Below, one piece after another: positions 15,523 to 23,841 of a DNA stretch of 64,000 nucleotides; the first letter of the stretch is position 1, and every line of letters starts with the position of its first letter. The notes under the pieces are model-generated. The model made no database searches and was not told the DNA's origin. It saw only the letters and a program-made list of their open reading frames with translations. This DNA comes from Actinoplanes sp. M2I2 (lineage in GTDB: Bacteria; Actinomycetota; Actinomycetes; Mycobacteriales; Micromonosporaceae): positions 1 to 64,000 of the forward strand of contig NZ_JALPVJ010000005.1 of the NCBI RefSeq assembly GCF_023544445.1. Direction: 5' to 3'. The translations under genes were made by a program, and so were the position numbers.

Positions 15523-16489
15523 GCACGCCGGTCAGGCCGCCGGGCGCGAAGTAGACGGCGAGCACGAAGAGCGTGCCGAGGATGAACAGCGGCTGGCTCA
15601 GCGGGCCGGGCAGGGCGCCGCCGACCTGGGTGAGTCGCTGGTCGAGGTAGGCGTAGACGACCCCGCCGACCACCGCGCCCCACCGGGTGCCCGCGCCGCC
15701 GAGCACCGCCATGACGATCAGCGACAGGGTCAGGTCGGCGCTGGCCAGATGGGGCGAGGCGCCGCCGACGATCAGCGCGTGCACCGCCCCGCCGAGCGCG
15801 GCCAGCGCGCCGGCCAGGACGAACGTCCCGAGCTTCAACCGGTACGCGGACAGCCCGAGCACCGACACCCGGCGCTCGTCGTCGCGCAACCCGGTCAGCA
15901 CCCGGCCCAGCGGCGCCCGGTCGATGCCGTGCACGACCACGACCACGACGAGCAGGAAGGCCAGCGCCACCCAGTACAGGTTGACGGTGTTGGCCACGCC
16001 GACCAGCGAGGCGGGCAGGCCGGCGCTGTCCAGCGGCAGCCCCTCCTCGCCACCGGTGAGCCCGCCGGGGTCACGGTTGACGACGATCCAGCCGACCTGG
16101 GCGAACGCCAGCGTCACCATGGCGAAGGCGATGCCCGTCGTCCGCAGCGCGACCGCGCCCAGCAGGGCCGCGAGCACGGCCACGGCCGGCACGGTCGCCG
16201 CCACCGCGGCCCACAGTGGCCAGTGGGCGTGGCTGACCAGGATGTCCGTGCCGTACGCGCCCGCCGCGATGTAGAGGGCGTGCCCGAACGACAACAGGCC
16301 GGCCCGCCCGAACAGCAGGTCGTAGCCGAGGGCCAGCCCGCCGAAGACCAGGCAGATGGCCAGCATCTGCAGCGTGCCGGGCGAGTTCAGGGATCCCTCG
16401 AAGACGCCGGGCAGACCCACCGTCGAGTACGGCAGGAGGATCAACACCGCCAGCACGACCAGCGGCAGCATCTTGGTCAGCCGGGTCAC
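15497..16489 (-). CDS. livM: Branched-chain-amino-acid-type ABC transporter permease LivM
   Basis: A 330-residue inner-membrane permease with about nine hydrophobic spans. The LivM/LivH family landmarks are 'AICLVFGGLALGYDLLFGRA' with 'GLLSFGHALYIAAGAY', and a cytoplasmic coupling loop 'RAPLGRVLTGLRDDERRVSV'. The GTG start overlaps the livH stop (GTGA). It is the last gene of livK-livG-livF-livH-livM. Transporters of this HAAT family also import urea, amides and short organic acids; the neighbours here suggest a 3-hydroxybutyrate-related substrate, which is inference. Confidence 0.9.
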   Translation of the reverse strand: MTRLTKMLPLVVLAVLILLPYSTVGLPGVFEGSLNSPGTLQMLAICLVFGGLALGYDLLFGRAGLLSFGHALYIAAGAYGTDILVSHAHWPLWAAVAATVPAVAVLAALLGAVALRTTGIAFAMVTLAFAQVGWIVVNRDPGGLTGGEEGLPLDSAGLPASLVGVANTVNLYWVALAFLLVVVVVVHGIDRAPLGRVLTGLRDDERRVSVLGLSAYRLKLGTFVLAGALAALGGAVHALIVGGASPHLASADLTLSLIVMAVLGGAGTRWGAVVGGVVYAYLDQRLTQVGGALPGPLSQPLFILGTLFVLAVYFAPGGLTGVLKRRGRFA

Positions 16490-17352
16490 GCGGTCACCGC
16501 CGTTCTCGCGAGGCCGGAGGGCCGCAGCAGCAGGACCAGGGCGAGCAGCGCGACCACGCTGACGTCCCCCGCCCCGGCGGCCCCGTAATAGTTGACGAAC
16601 TGCTGGAGCAGGCCGACCACGACGGCGGCGACGGCCGAGCCGGTGACCGAGCCGAGACCGCCGATGACGACCACGATGAAGGCGAAGATCAGCAGGGAGG
16701 CGCCCTGACCGGGTGAGACCGAGCCGAAGTACATGCCGCCGAGCACCCCGGCCGTGCCCGCGAGCGCCCCGCCGATCGCGAAGACCAGCGTGAACGCGCG
16801 CCGCACGTCGATGCCGAGCGCGCTGACCATGTCCCGGTTCTCCACCCCGGCCCGGATGACCAGCCCGTACCGGGTCTTGTGCAGGAAGAGCAGCAGGGCG
16901 AGCAGGACAGCCACGGCCGTGCCGATCAGCAGGAAGCGGTCGTCGGGCACCTGCGCCGAGCCGATCGTGGTGACCTGGGCCGCCCAGGCCGGGCGGGGGT
17001 AGGTCCGCGGGTCGGCTCCCCACACCGACTGCAGCAGCGCCACCCCGGCCAGCGACAGACCGACGGTGACGAGGACCTGCTCGGTGGGCCGCTTGTAGAG
17101 CGGGCGGATCAGCACCACCTCGACGAGCGCGCCGGTGGCCGCGCCGGCGGCGATGCCCAGCGGTACGGCGACGGCCAGTCCCCAGCGCGGCGCGGCCCAC
17201 CAGGTCGCGTACGCGCCGACGGACAGGAACAGGCCGTGCGCGAAGTTGAGCACGCCGGCCAGGCCGAAGACCAGCGACAGCCCGGACGCGATGAGGAAGT
17301 AGAGCGCGGCCAGACCGAGACCCGTGAGGGTCAGCAGGATCACTGTGGACAT
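16486..17352 (-). CDS. livH: Branched-chain-amino-acid-type ABC transporter permease LivH
   Basis: A 288-residue permease starting 'MSTVILLTLTGLGLAALYFL'. Family landmarks are 'GLSLVFGLAGVLNFAHGLFL', 'LIRPLYKRPTEQVLVTVGLS' and the coupling-loop region 'RYGLVIRAGVENRDMVSALG'. The ATG overlaps the livF stop (TGATG), and its own stop overlaps livM. It forms the membrane channel with LivM. Confidence 0.92.
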   Translation of the reverse strand: MSTVILLTLTGLGLAALYFLIASGLSLVFGLAGVLNFAHGLFLSVGAYATWWAAPRWGLAVAVPLGIAAGAATGALVEVVLIRPLYKRPTEQVLVTVGLSLAGVALLQSVWGADPRTYPRPAWAAQVTTIGSAQVPDDRFLLIGTAVAVLLALLLFLHKTRYGLVIRAGVENRDMVSALGIDVRRAFTLVFAIGGALAGTAGVLGGMYFGSVSPGQGASLLIFAFIVVVIGGLGSVTGSAVAAVVVGLLQQFVNYYGAAGAGDVSVVALLALVLLLRPSGLARTAVTA

Positions 17353-18044
17353 CACGATCTCCCGACGCCGAGCAGGGTACGGGTCCGGCCGGCGTCGCCC
17401 AGGAGGTCGCTCGCAGCCCCGGTCCAGGCCACCCGCCCGGCCTCCAGCACCACCGCGCCGGCGGCGAGCCGCCGCACGACGGCCAGGTTCTGCTCGACCA
17501 GCAGGATGGGCACCTGCTCGGCCACGCGGCCCAGCACGGCGGCGACGGCGGAGACGACCGCGGGCGCCAGCCCCTTGGTGGGTTCGTCGACCAGCAGCAG
17601 CCGGTTGCGGTTGAGCAGCACCCGGGCGATCGCGACCATCTGCTGCTGGCCACCCGACAGGGTGCCCGCGCGCTGACCGGCCCGGGCGCGCAGCTCGGGG
17701 AAGAGCTCGTGCACGGTGTCGTAGTCGGGGTCGGCGCCGCGGACGGCCAGGCGCAGGTTCTCGGCGACGGTCAGGCCGCCGAACACGCACCGGTCCTCGG
17801 GCACGTAGCCCAGGCCCGACCGCACGATTTTGTGGGTGGCCCGGCCGAGGACAGGCTCGCCGCCGAACTCGACCGCCCCGGTCGCCGGGACCTCGCCGAG
17901 GATCGCCCGCAACGTGGTCGTCTTGCCGACGCCGTTGCGGCCGAGCAGGGCGGTCACGCCGGCCGGGGGCACGTCGAAGGTGACGCCCTGCAGGATGTGC
18001 GACCCGCCCAGGCGTACGGAAAGGTCGCGGACTTCAAGGATCAC
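17352..18044 (-). CDS. livF: ABC transporter ATP-binding protein LivF
   Basis: A 230-residue ATPase. Walker A is 'LLGRNGVGKTTTLRAI', the signature motif 'TLSGGQQQMVAIARVLL', Walker B 'LLLVDEPTKGLAP' and the switch-region 'LVEQNL' with Gln-Asn as usual for LivF (the His is replaced). The GTG start overlaps the livG stop by four bases. It pairs with LivG on the cytoplasmic face of LivHM. Confidence 0.93.
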   Translation of the reverse strand: MILEVRDLSVRLGGSHILQGVTFDVPPAGVTALLGRNGVGKTTTLRAILGEVPATGAVEFGGEPVLGRATHKIVRSGLGYVPEDRCVFGGLTVAENLRLAVRGADPDYDTVHELFPELRARAGQRAGTLSGGQQQMVAIARVLLNRNRLLLVDEPTKGLAPAVVSAVAAVLGRVAEQVPILLVEQNLAVVRRLAAGAVVLEAGRVAWTGAASDLLGDAGRTRTLLGVGRS

Positions 18045-18826
18045 AGCTCCTCCCCCAGGTAGGCCTCCTGGACGCCGGCGTCGGCCATGACCTCGGCCGG
18101 GGTGCCGCAGGCGAGCAGGGCGCCGTGGTGCAGCACGGCGACCCGGTCGGCCAGCTCGAGCACGACGTCCATGTGGTGCTCGACCATCAGCACGCTGCGG
18201 CCGTCCGCGGTGAGCGTCTTGACCACGTCGACCAGCGCGGGGACGTCCTCGGCGCTGACCCCGGCCATCGGTTCGTCGAGCAGCAGCAGCCGCGGCGACC
18301 CGGCCAGCACCAGGGCGATCTCCAGCTTGCGCTTCTCGCCGTGGGCCAGCTCCCCGGCCGGGCGGGAGGCGCGGTTGTCCAGCCCGACCTGGGCCAGGAT
18401 GCGCTCGGCGGTCCCGGTGACCGCGCGGTCGGCCCGGCTGCGCCATGGCCGGGTGGCGCCGCCTTCCCGCGCCCGGACCGCCAGCTCGACGTTCTCGAGC
18501 ACGGTGAGCGACCCGAAGACGGCCGAGGTCTGGAACGTCCGGCCGAGACCGCGACGGGCCCGCTGGTGCGGCTTCGCCCTGGTCACGTCGTCGCCACCGA
18601 GCACGACCCGGCCCGAGGTCGGCCGTCGCAGCCCGCTGACCAGGTTGAACAGGGAGGTCTTGCCGGCGCCGTTGGGGCCGATCAGCGCCACGAACTCGCC
18701 GGTGGCGACGTCCAGGGTCACGTCGTCGACGATCGGGACGGCGCCGACGCGCCAGGACACCCGGTCGACGAGGAGGGCGGGCGCCCGGGTCGCCGTACGT
18801 TCGCCGGTCAGGGCCGGTCCGGTCAT
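18041..18826 (-). CDS. livG: ABC transporter ATP-binding protein LivG
   Basis: A 261-residue ATPase with Walker A 'ALIGPNGAGKTSLFNLVSG', a LivG-specific 'RRGLGRTFQTSAVFGSLTVL' stretch, signature 'ELAHGEKRKLEIALVLA', Walker B 'LLLLDEPMAGVS' and switch His in 'MVEHHMDVV'. The signature motif is 'AHGEK' rather than 'SGGQ', which is common in LivG proteins. It starts with ATG five bases after the livK stop. Confidence 0.93.
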   Translation of the reverse strand: MTGPALTGERTATRAPALLVDRVSWRVGAVPIVDDVTLDVATGEFVALIGPNGAGKTSLFNLVSGLRRPTSGRVVLGGDDVTRAKPHQRARRGLGRTFQTSAVFGSLTVLENVELAVRAREGGATRPWRSRADRAVTGTAERILAQVGLDNRASRPAGELAHGEKRKLEIALVLAGSPRLLLLDEPMAGVSAEDVPALVDVVKTLTADGRSVLMVEHHMDVVLELADRVAVLHHGALLACGTPAEVMADAGVQEAYLGEEL

Positions 18827-18831
18827 CCCGG

Positions 18832-20037
18832 TCAGCCCTTCATGGCGGCGGCCGGCGGGGCGGTGTCGGTCGCCCCGACCGTGGCCACCGGGGCGGCGTC
18901 GACGGCGTCGCCGGTTCCGCTCAGCTTGGCCTGGAACATCGGCTGGAGCAGGGCGTGGTCCTCGGCCCGTACGGTCAGCGTGCCCTTGACCGACTCGAAG
19001 CTGTAGCCCTCCAACGCGGTGATCATCTTGTCCACCGAGGTGTCGGCCCCGCCCGCCTCCAGCGCGTGCACGATCATCTGGGCGGCGGCGAAGCCGTCGG
19101 GGTGGAACAGGTCGGTGCGGCCGCCCGGCACCGCCTGGGCCAGCGCCTTCTGGGCCGGGTTGTCGGTGGCGCCGTCGAAGTAGTGGGCCAGCAGGTTGAG
19201 CTTCGCGCCGCCGGCCCCGAACGCCGGCCAGGTGGCGTGGATGTCGAGCCCGGTCACCACCGTGGTCGACGACAGCACGCCCTGCTGGTCGAGGGCCTGC
19301 CACATCGCGCTGGCCGTGCTGCCGGCCCAGGCGACGAAGACGAGGTCGGGCTTGGCCGCCTTGACCTGCCCGGCGAACGGCGTGAAGTCGGTGGCGGTCG
19401 CGGGCACCGCGATGTCCGAGACGGTCACGCCGTCCTGGCCGAGCACCGCCTTGACCGCCGCGACGTTGGACTTGCCGAAGGCCGAGTCGGGTGCGAAGAC
19501 CAGCACCTTGCGGCCGTCACCGAGATAGGCCTGGGCCGTCCGCACGTCCTGGAACGACTGCCGGCCGGAGCGGAACGTGTAGCGGTTGAGCCCGGTGAGG
19601 TCGTCGGCCGCGGCGGGACCCGAGACGAACAGCACCTTGTTGGTGGCGGCGAGCGGCGCGACCTGCAGCGCGACCCCGGAGGAGGTGGAACCGGCGAGCA
19701 CCCGGTAGCCCTTGCCGATCAGGTCCTTGGCCGCCGACACCGCCTTGACCGGGTCGCCGGCGTCGTCGGCGTAGGTGACGGTGACGTCGCGGCCGCCGAC
19801 CTTGCCGGTGCCGCCGGTGGCGTACGCGAGCCCGGCCTTGAAGCCGTCCGCGTACTGCCGGCCGTAGCTGGCCAGCGGGCCGCTCTGCGAGTACACGATG
19901 CCGACGTTCAGCGGGGACGACGCGTCGCCGCCGGTCGCCGCGTCCTGCGGGCTGCCGCATCCCGCCGCGACGACGGCCACGGCGGTCAGGAGGCCACCGG
20001 CGAGAAACGCCCGCCGGGATGTCGCCGGTCCACTCAT
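18832..20037 (-). CDS. Substrate-binding lipoprotein of the Liv-type transporter
   Basis: A 401-residue Leu/Ile/Val-binding-protein-like receptor. The N-terminus 'TSRRAFLAGGLLTAVAVV' with twin arginines and the lipobox 'VAAGC' (Cys27) predicts a Tat-exported lipoprotein. Mature-domain landmarks are 'VGIVYSQSGPLASYGRQYAD', 'AGSTSSGVALQVAPLA' and 'PDSAFGKSNVAAVK', as in periplasmic-binding-fold type I receptors. It is the first gene of the five-gene operon and divergent from the 3-hydroxybutyrate dehydrogenase gene. The ligand is unknown; the locus suggests 3-hydroxybutyrate or its short oligomers. Confidence 0.9.
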   Translation of the reverse strand: MSGPATSRRAFLAGGLLTAVAVVAAGCGSPQDAATGGDASSPLNVGIVYSQSGPLASYGRQYADGFKAGLAYATGGTGKVGGRDVTVTYADDAGDPVKAVSAAKDLIGKGYRVLAGSTSSGVALQVAPLAATNKVLFVSGPAAADDLTGLNRYTFRSGRQSFQDVRTAQAYLGDGRKVLVFAPDSAFGKSNVAAVKAVLGQDGVTVSDIAVPATATDFTPFAGQVKAAKPDLVFVAWAGSTASAMWQALDQQGVLSSTTVVTGLDIHATWPAFGAGGAKLNLLAHYFDGATDNPAQKALAQAVPGGRTDLFHPDGFAAAQMIVHALEAGGADTSVDKMITALEGYSFESVKGTLTVRAEDHALLQPMFQAKLSGTGDAVDAAPVATVGATDTAPPAAAMKG

Positions 20038-20099
20038 GGGATGCCTTCCACTAGCTCGGAGTTGTGCGTTGGCTCACGTTAGGACGGCCCGGATGACGT

Positions 20100-20161
20100 A
20101 TCCATGGGCGTCGAACCCACAGGAAGGTTCCGTACTGTGTGGCTCGCATCCATGTGCGTTC
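20100..20161. promoter_or_regulatory. Candidate operators between livK and bdhA
   Basis: The 152-bp divergent intergenic region has two features. An inverted repeat, CCCACAG at 20116-20122 and CTGTGTGG at 20135-20142, has one extra base in the right arm. A direct repeat, ATCCATGGGCGT at 20100-20111 and ATCCATGTGCGT at 20148-20159, flanks it 48 bp apart. Their position between two divergent operons with related predicted roles suggests a shared regulator, possibly the PucR-like protein at 20959-22872. Confidence 0.45.
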
Positions 20162-20189
20162 CCGGCGTCACGGCCTTAAGTTCAGCGCT

Positions 20190-20957
20190 ATGACGACGAC
20201 ACAAGTGGTCGCACTCCAGCTGCACGGCCGGACCGCGCTGGTCACCGGGGCGGGCAGCGGCATCGGCCGGGCGTGCGCCACACGGCTCGCGGCGGGCGGC
20301 GCGCACGTGCTCGTGGTGGACGTCGACGAGCCGGCGGCCAAGGAGGTGGCCTCGGCCATCGGCGGCCGGGCGGTCACCGCCGACCTGGCCGACCCCGACG
20401 TGGTCGACACCCTCGAGGCGAACGTCGACATCCTGGTCAACAACGCCGGCCTGCAGTTCGTCGCGCCGCTGACCGACTTCCCGCCGGAGCGCTTCACCCA
20501 CCTGCAGAAGGTGATGGTGGAGGCGCCTTTCCGGCTGGTCCGCCGGGTGCTGCCGCACATGTACGAGCGGGGCTGGGGCCGCGTCGTCAACATCTCGTCG
20601 GTGCACGGGCTGATCGCCTCGCCGTTCAAGTCGGCCTACGTGACCGCCAAGCACGGGCTGGAGGGCCTGTCCAAGGTAGTGGCCCTGGAAGGCGCCGGGC
20701 GCGGGGTCACCTCCAACTGCGTCGACCCGGCCTTCGTGCGCACGCCGCTGGTCGACAAGCAGATCGCCGACCAGGCCGCGGTGCACGGCATCAGCCCGTC
20801 CGAGGTGGTCGAGAAGATCATGCTGGAGCGGGCCGCCATCAAGCGGCTGATCGCCCCGGAGGAGGTGGCGGAGCTGGTGGCGTACCTGTGCACCCCGGCC
20901 GCCGACCTGATCACCGGCGCGTCCATCCCGCTGGACGGTGGCTGGATGGCCCACTGA
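20190..20957 (+). CDS. bdhA: 3-hydroxybutyrate dehydrogenase (SDR)
   Basis: A 255-residue classical short-chain dehydrogenase. NAD-binding 'ALVTGAGSGIGRACA', 'NNAG', catalytic Ser137 in 'NISSVHG', Tyr150 and Lys154 in 'SAYVTAKHGLEG'. The run 'HGLIASPFKSAYVTAKHG' is the specific hallmark of D-3-hydroxybutyrate dehydrogenases, so the call is more precise than generic SDR. It oxidises D-3-hydroxybutyrate to acetoacetate with NAD+. The ATG at 20190 is chosen; the 17-residue longer frame is Arg-rich. The regulator gene follows after one base. Confidence 0.9.
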   Translation: MTTTQVVALQLHGRTALVTGAGSGIGRACATRLAAGGAHVLVVDVDEPAAKEVASAIGGRAVTADLADPDVVDTLEANVDILVNNAGLQFVAPLTDFPPERFTHLQKVMVEAPFRLVRRVLPHMYERGWGRVVNISSVHGLIASPFKSAYVTAKHGLEGLSKVVALEGAGRGVTSNCVDPAFVRTPLVDKQIADQAAVHGISPSEVVEKIMLERAAIKRLIAPEEVAELVAYLCTPAADLITGASIPLDGGWMAH

Positions 20958-20958
20958 C

Positions 20959-22872
20959 ATGGCATCGGCCCTGGAGTTCCTCGACCTGCTGGCCCGCGAG
21001 GCGGCGCCGGTCGAGTTCGAGCACCCGGTGCTGGCCGCCCGGGCCGCCGGCGCGCCCGCCGCCGAACTGGCCGAGCTGGAACAGGTCAAGCTGCGCGCGC
21101 TGCAGGTGCGGGCCCTGCTGGAGCGCCGGCGGCGCCGGGAGGAGGAGCTTTCCGCCCTGTACGACACGGCGGGCGACCTGGCCGGGCTGCGCGGGCTGGA
21201 CGCGGTGCTGCGGGCCATCGTGCACCGGGCCCGGACCCTGATCAACGTCGACGTGTCGTATCTGACGCTGAACGATCCGGAGCGCGGCGACACCTACATG
21301 CGGATCACCGACGGCTCCGTGGCGGCCAGCTTCCAGCAGTTGCGGCTGCCCCCGGGGGCCGGGCTGGGCGGGCTGGTCGCGCTGACCGGCACCCCGTACG
21401 CGACCGCGAACTACCCCGCCGACTCGCGGTTCGAGCACACCGTGGAGATCGACAGCGGCGTCACCGACGAGGGGCTGGTGGCCATTCTCGGCGTACCGCT
21501 GCGGTTGGGTCCCAGCGTGATCGGCGTGCTGTTCGCGGCCAACCGCACCGAGCGGCCCTTCGCCCGGGAGGAGGTCGCGCTGCTGGTGTCGCTGGCGGCG
21601 CACGCGGCGGTGGCGATCGACGCGGCCCGCCTGCTGACCGAGACCCAGACGGCCCTGACCGAGCTGTCGGCGGCCAACCGGATGATCCAGGCGCACAGCG
21701 AGTCGATCGAGCGCGCGGCGGCCGCCCACGACCGGATGACCACGCTGGTGCTGCGGGGCGGTGGCGTCGACGACGTGGCCGGCGATCTGGTGGAGGTGCT
21801 CGACGGCGCGGTGCGGGTCTTCGACGCGCACGGCCGCGAGCTGGCCACGGCGAAGTCGGCCGGCGACCTGCCCTCGCTGGATGCCGAAGCGCTCGCCGAA
21901 GCGGTCGCGGCCTCACGGGGACAGGGGCGCAGCGTGCTGCGCGGCGAGCTCCACGTGGCCGCCGTCGTGGCCGGCGCCGACAACCTGGGCGCCCTGGTCT
22001 TCCACCCGTCCCGGCCGCTGGCCGACGCCGACCAGCGCACCCTCGAACGGGCGGCCCAGATCACCGCCCTGCTGCTGCTCTTCCGCCAGACGGTGGCCGA
22101 GGCCGAGGGCCAGGTCCGCGGGGAGCTGCTCGACGATCTGATCAGCCGCCCGGTCCGCGACCCCGACGCCGTCCGGTCGCGGGCCCGGCGCATCGGCGTC
22201 GACCTGGACGCCCCGCACGTCGTGGTGGTCGCCGACGACGCCCGGACCGGCCCGCGGCAGCAGGTCACGTCGTGGGCCCGCGGTTTCGCGGCCGCGCACG
22301 GAGGCCTGGCGATGACGCGGGACGGGCGGATCACGTTGCTGGTGCCCGGGACCGAACCGGGCCGGGCCGCGCGGCTCGTGTCCAAGGAGGCCGGTCGGGT
22401 CCTCGGCCGCCCGGTGACCGCCGGAGCGGCCGGCCCGGCCACCAGCCCGGCCGAGGTCGCGCCGGCCCACCGCGAGGCCGACCGGTGCGTACGGGCCCTG
22501 GCCGCCCTCGGCCGCGCCGGCGCCGGGGCCGGGGTGGGAGAGCTGGGCTACGTCGGCCTGCTCCTGGCCCAGCGGCACGACGTCGGCGGGTTCCTGCGGG
22601 AGGTGCTGGGCCCGGTCCTCGACTACGACGAGAGGCGCGGCACCGCGCTGGTGCAGACCCTCGACGCCTACTTCGCGGCGGCCGGCAGCCCCGCCCGGGC
22701 CGCGGAGACCCTGCACGTCCACGTCAACACGGTCAGCCAGCGACTCGACCGCATCGGCCAGCTGCTCGGCGGCGACTGGCACGACCCGGACCGGTCGCTC
22801 GACCTCCGGCTCGCCCTGCGGTTGCACCGGCTGCGCGACTGCGTCGGACCGACCACGGAGGAGCCCGGATGA
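20959..22872 (+). CDS. GAF-domain PucR-like transcriptional regulator
   Basis: A 637-residue regulator. The N-terminal third has a helical linker ('ALLERRRRREEELSALYD') and a GAF sensor domain (about residues 70-215, 'GAGLGGLVALTGTPYATANY', 'GVPLRLGPSVIGVLFAANR'). A central Ala-rich domain follows. The C-terminus is the PucR/CdaR helix-turn-helix 'RAAETLHVHVNTVSQRLDRI' plus 'SLDLRLALRLHRL'. Such proteins regulate catabolic operons in response to substrate. It lies between bdhA (1-bp gap) and the hydrolase gene (ATGA overlap), so it is part of the operon it probably controls. Confidence 0.88.
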   Translation: MASALEFLDLLAREAAPVEFEHPVLAARAAGAPAAELAELEQVKLRALQVRALLERRRRREEELSALYDTAGDLAGLRGLDAVLRAIVHRARTLINVDVSYLTLNDPERGDTYMRITDGSVAASFQQLRLPPGAGLGGLVALTGTPYATANYPADSRFEHTVEIDSGVTDEGLVAILGVPLRLGPSVIGVLFAANRTERPFAREEVALLVSLAAHAAVAIDAARLLTETQTALTELSAANRMIQAHSESIERAAAAHDRMTTLVLRGGGVDDVAGDLVEVLDGAVRVFDAHGRELATAKSAGDLPSLDAEALAEAVAASRGQGRSVLRGELHVAAVVAGADNLGALVFHPSRPLADADQRTLERAAQITALLLLFRQTVAEAEGQVRGELLDDLISRPVRDPDAVRSRARRIGVDLDAPHVVVVADDARTGPRQQVTSWARGFAAAHGGLAMTRDGRITLLVPGTEPGRAARLVSKEAGRVLGRPVTAGAAGPATSPAEVAPAHREADRCVRALAALGRAGAGAGVGELGYVGLLLAQRHDVGGFLREVLGPVLDYDERRGTALVQTLDAYFAAAGSPARAAETLHVHVNTVSQRLDRIGQLLGGDWHDPDRSLDLRLALRLHRLRDCVGPTTEEPG

Positions 22873-23750
22873 ACGATCCGCAGGAGTTCGATGTCGCCGT
22901 CGAGGGCGGCGATCTGCGCGTGTGCGCCTGGCCCGGCACCGGTCCGGTGGTGCTGGCCGCGCACGGCATCACGGCCAACGCGTTCGCCTTCGCCCGCCTC
23001 GCCCGGGAGCTCGGCGGGCGGGTGCGGCTGGTGGCGCCCGACCTGCGGGGGCGGGCCCGCAGCAACGCCCTGCCCGGCCCGTACGGGATGGCGGCGCACG
23101 CGGCCGACCTGATCGCCGTGGCCGACCACCTCGGCGTGGAGCGGGTGACCCTGGCCGGGCACTCGATGGGCGGTTTCGTGGTGGCGTCGACCGCCGCGGC
23201 CCACCCCGGCCGGGTCTCGGGCGTGCTGCTGATCGACGGCGGTGTCGCGCTGCCCACGCCGCCGACCCTCGATGTCGACGCGGTGCTGCGGGCGGTCATC
23301 GGCCCCGCGATGCAGCGGCTCGGCATGACGTTCGAGAGCCGGGAGGCGTACGTCGGTTTCTTCCGGGCCCACCCGGCGTTCGCGGAGAACTGGAGCGCGG
23401 ACGTCGAGGCGTACGCGATCCGGGATTTCCAGGACGGCCGCTCGTCGTGCTCGCTGGAGGCGGTCCGCGCCGACGCGACCGACACGCTGATCGAGAAGGC
23501 CACAGTGGATGCCGTGCGTCATCTGCCCGGACCGGCCCGGCTCCTGTGGGCCGATCGCGGGCTGATGAACGAGAAGCAGGGGCTCTACGACCCGGGGCGC
23601 ATCGCGACGGCCGGGCTCGACCCCGCGCGGATCGCCGTCGAGCACGTGCCCGGCGTGAACCACTACACGATCCTCTTCGACGACGACGCGGTCGCCCGGG
23701 TGGCCGGCCGGATCCTCGAGATGGCCGCCGCGCACACAGGCCCTCTCTAG
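22869..23750 (+). CDS. Alpha/beta hydrolase
   Basis: A 293-residue alpha/beta-hydrolase-fold enzyme. Oxyanion region 'VLAAHGITANAFAFA', nucleophile elbow 'LAGHSMGGFVV', and the C-terminal catalytic His in 'VPGVNHYTILFD'. It has no signal peptide, so it is cytoplasmic. In this operon a role in cleaving 3-hydroxybutyrate oligomers taken up after PHB depolymerisation is attractive but unproven. Its ATG overlaps the regulator's stop (ATGA). Confidence 0.85.
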   Translation: MNDPQEFDVAVEGGDLRVCAWPGTGPVVLAAHGITANAFAFARLARELGGRVRLVAPDLRGRARSNALPGPYGMAAHAADLIAVADHLGVERVTLAGHSMGGFVVASTAAAHPGRVSGVLLIDGGVALPTPPTLDVDAVLRAVIGPAMQRLGMTFESREAYVGFFRAHPAFAENWSADVEAYAIRDFQDGRSSCSLEAVRADATDTLIEKATVDAVRHLPGPARLLWADRGLMNEKQGLYDPGRIATAGLDPARIAVEHVPGVNHYTILFDDDAVARVAGRILEMAAAHTGPL

Positions 23751-23790
23751 GCTGTGGCCCCCGCGGCCATGGGAAACCTCCTGGTCCCCG

Positions 23791-23814
23791 GCATATCGTC
23801 ACCTGACGATATGC
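23791..23814. promoter_or_regulatory. Perfect palindrome upstream of the PHB depolymerase gene
   Basis: GCATATCGTCA at 23791-23801 and its exact complement TGACGATATGC at 23804-23814 are separated by two bases. The site ends 27 bp before the depolymerase ATG and is AT-richer than its surroundings. The position and symmetry suit a dimeric repressor operator. A short hairpin terminating the upstream operon is a weaker alternative because no T-run follows. Confidence 0.65.
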
Positions 23815-23841
23815 TCTGGGTCACAGCAAGGGAGGTCGGTC

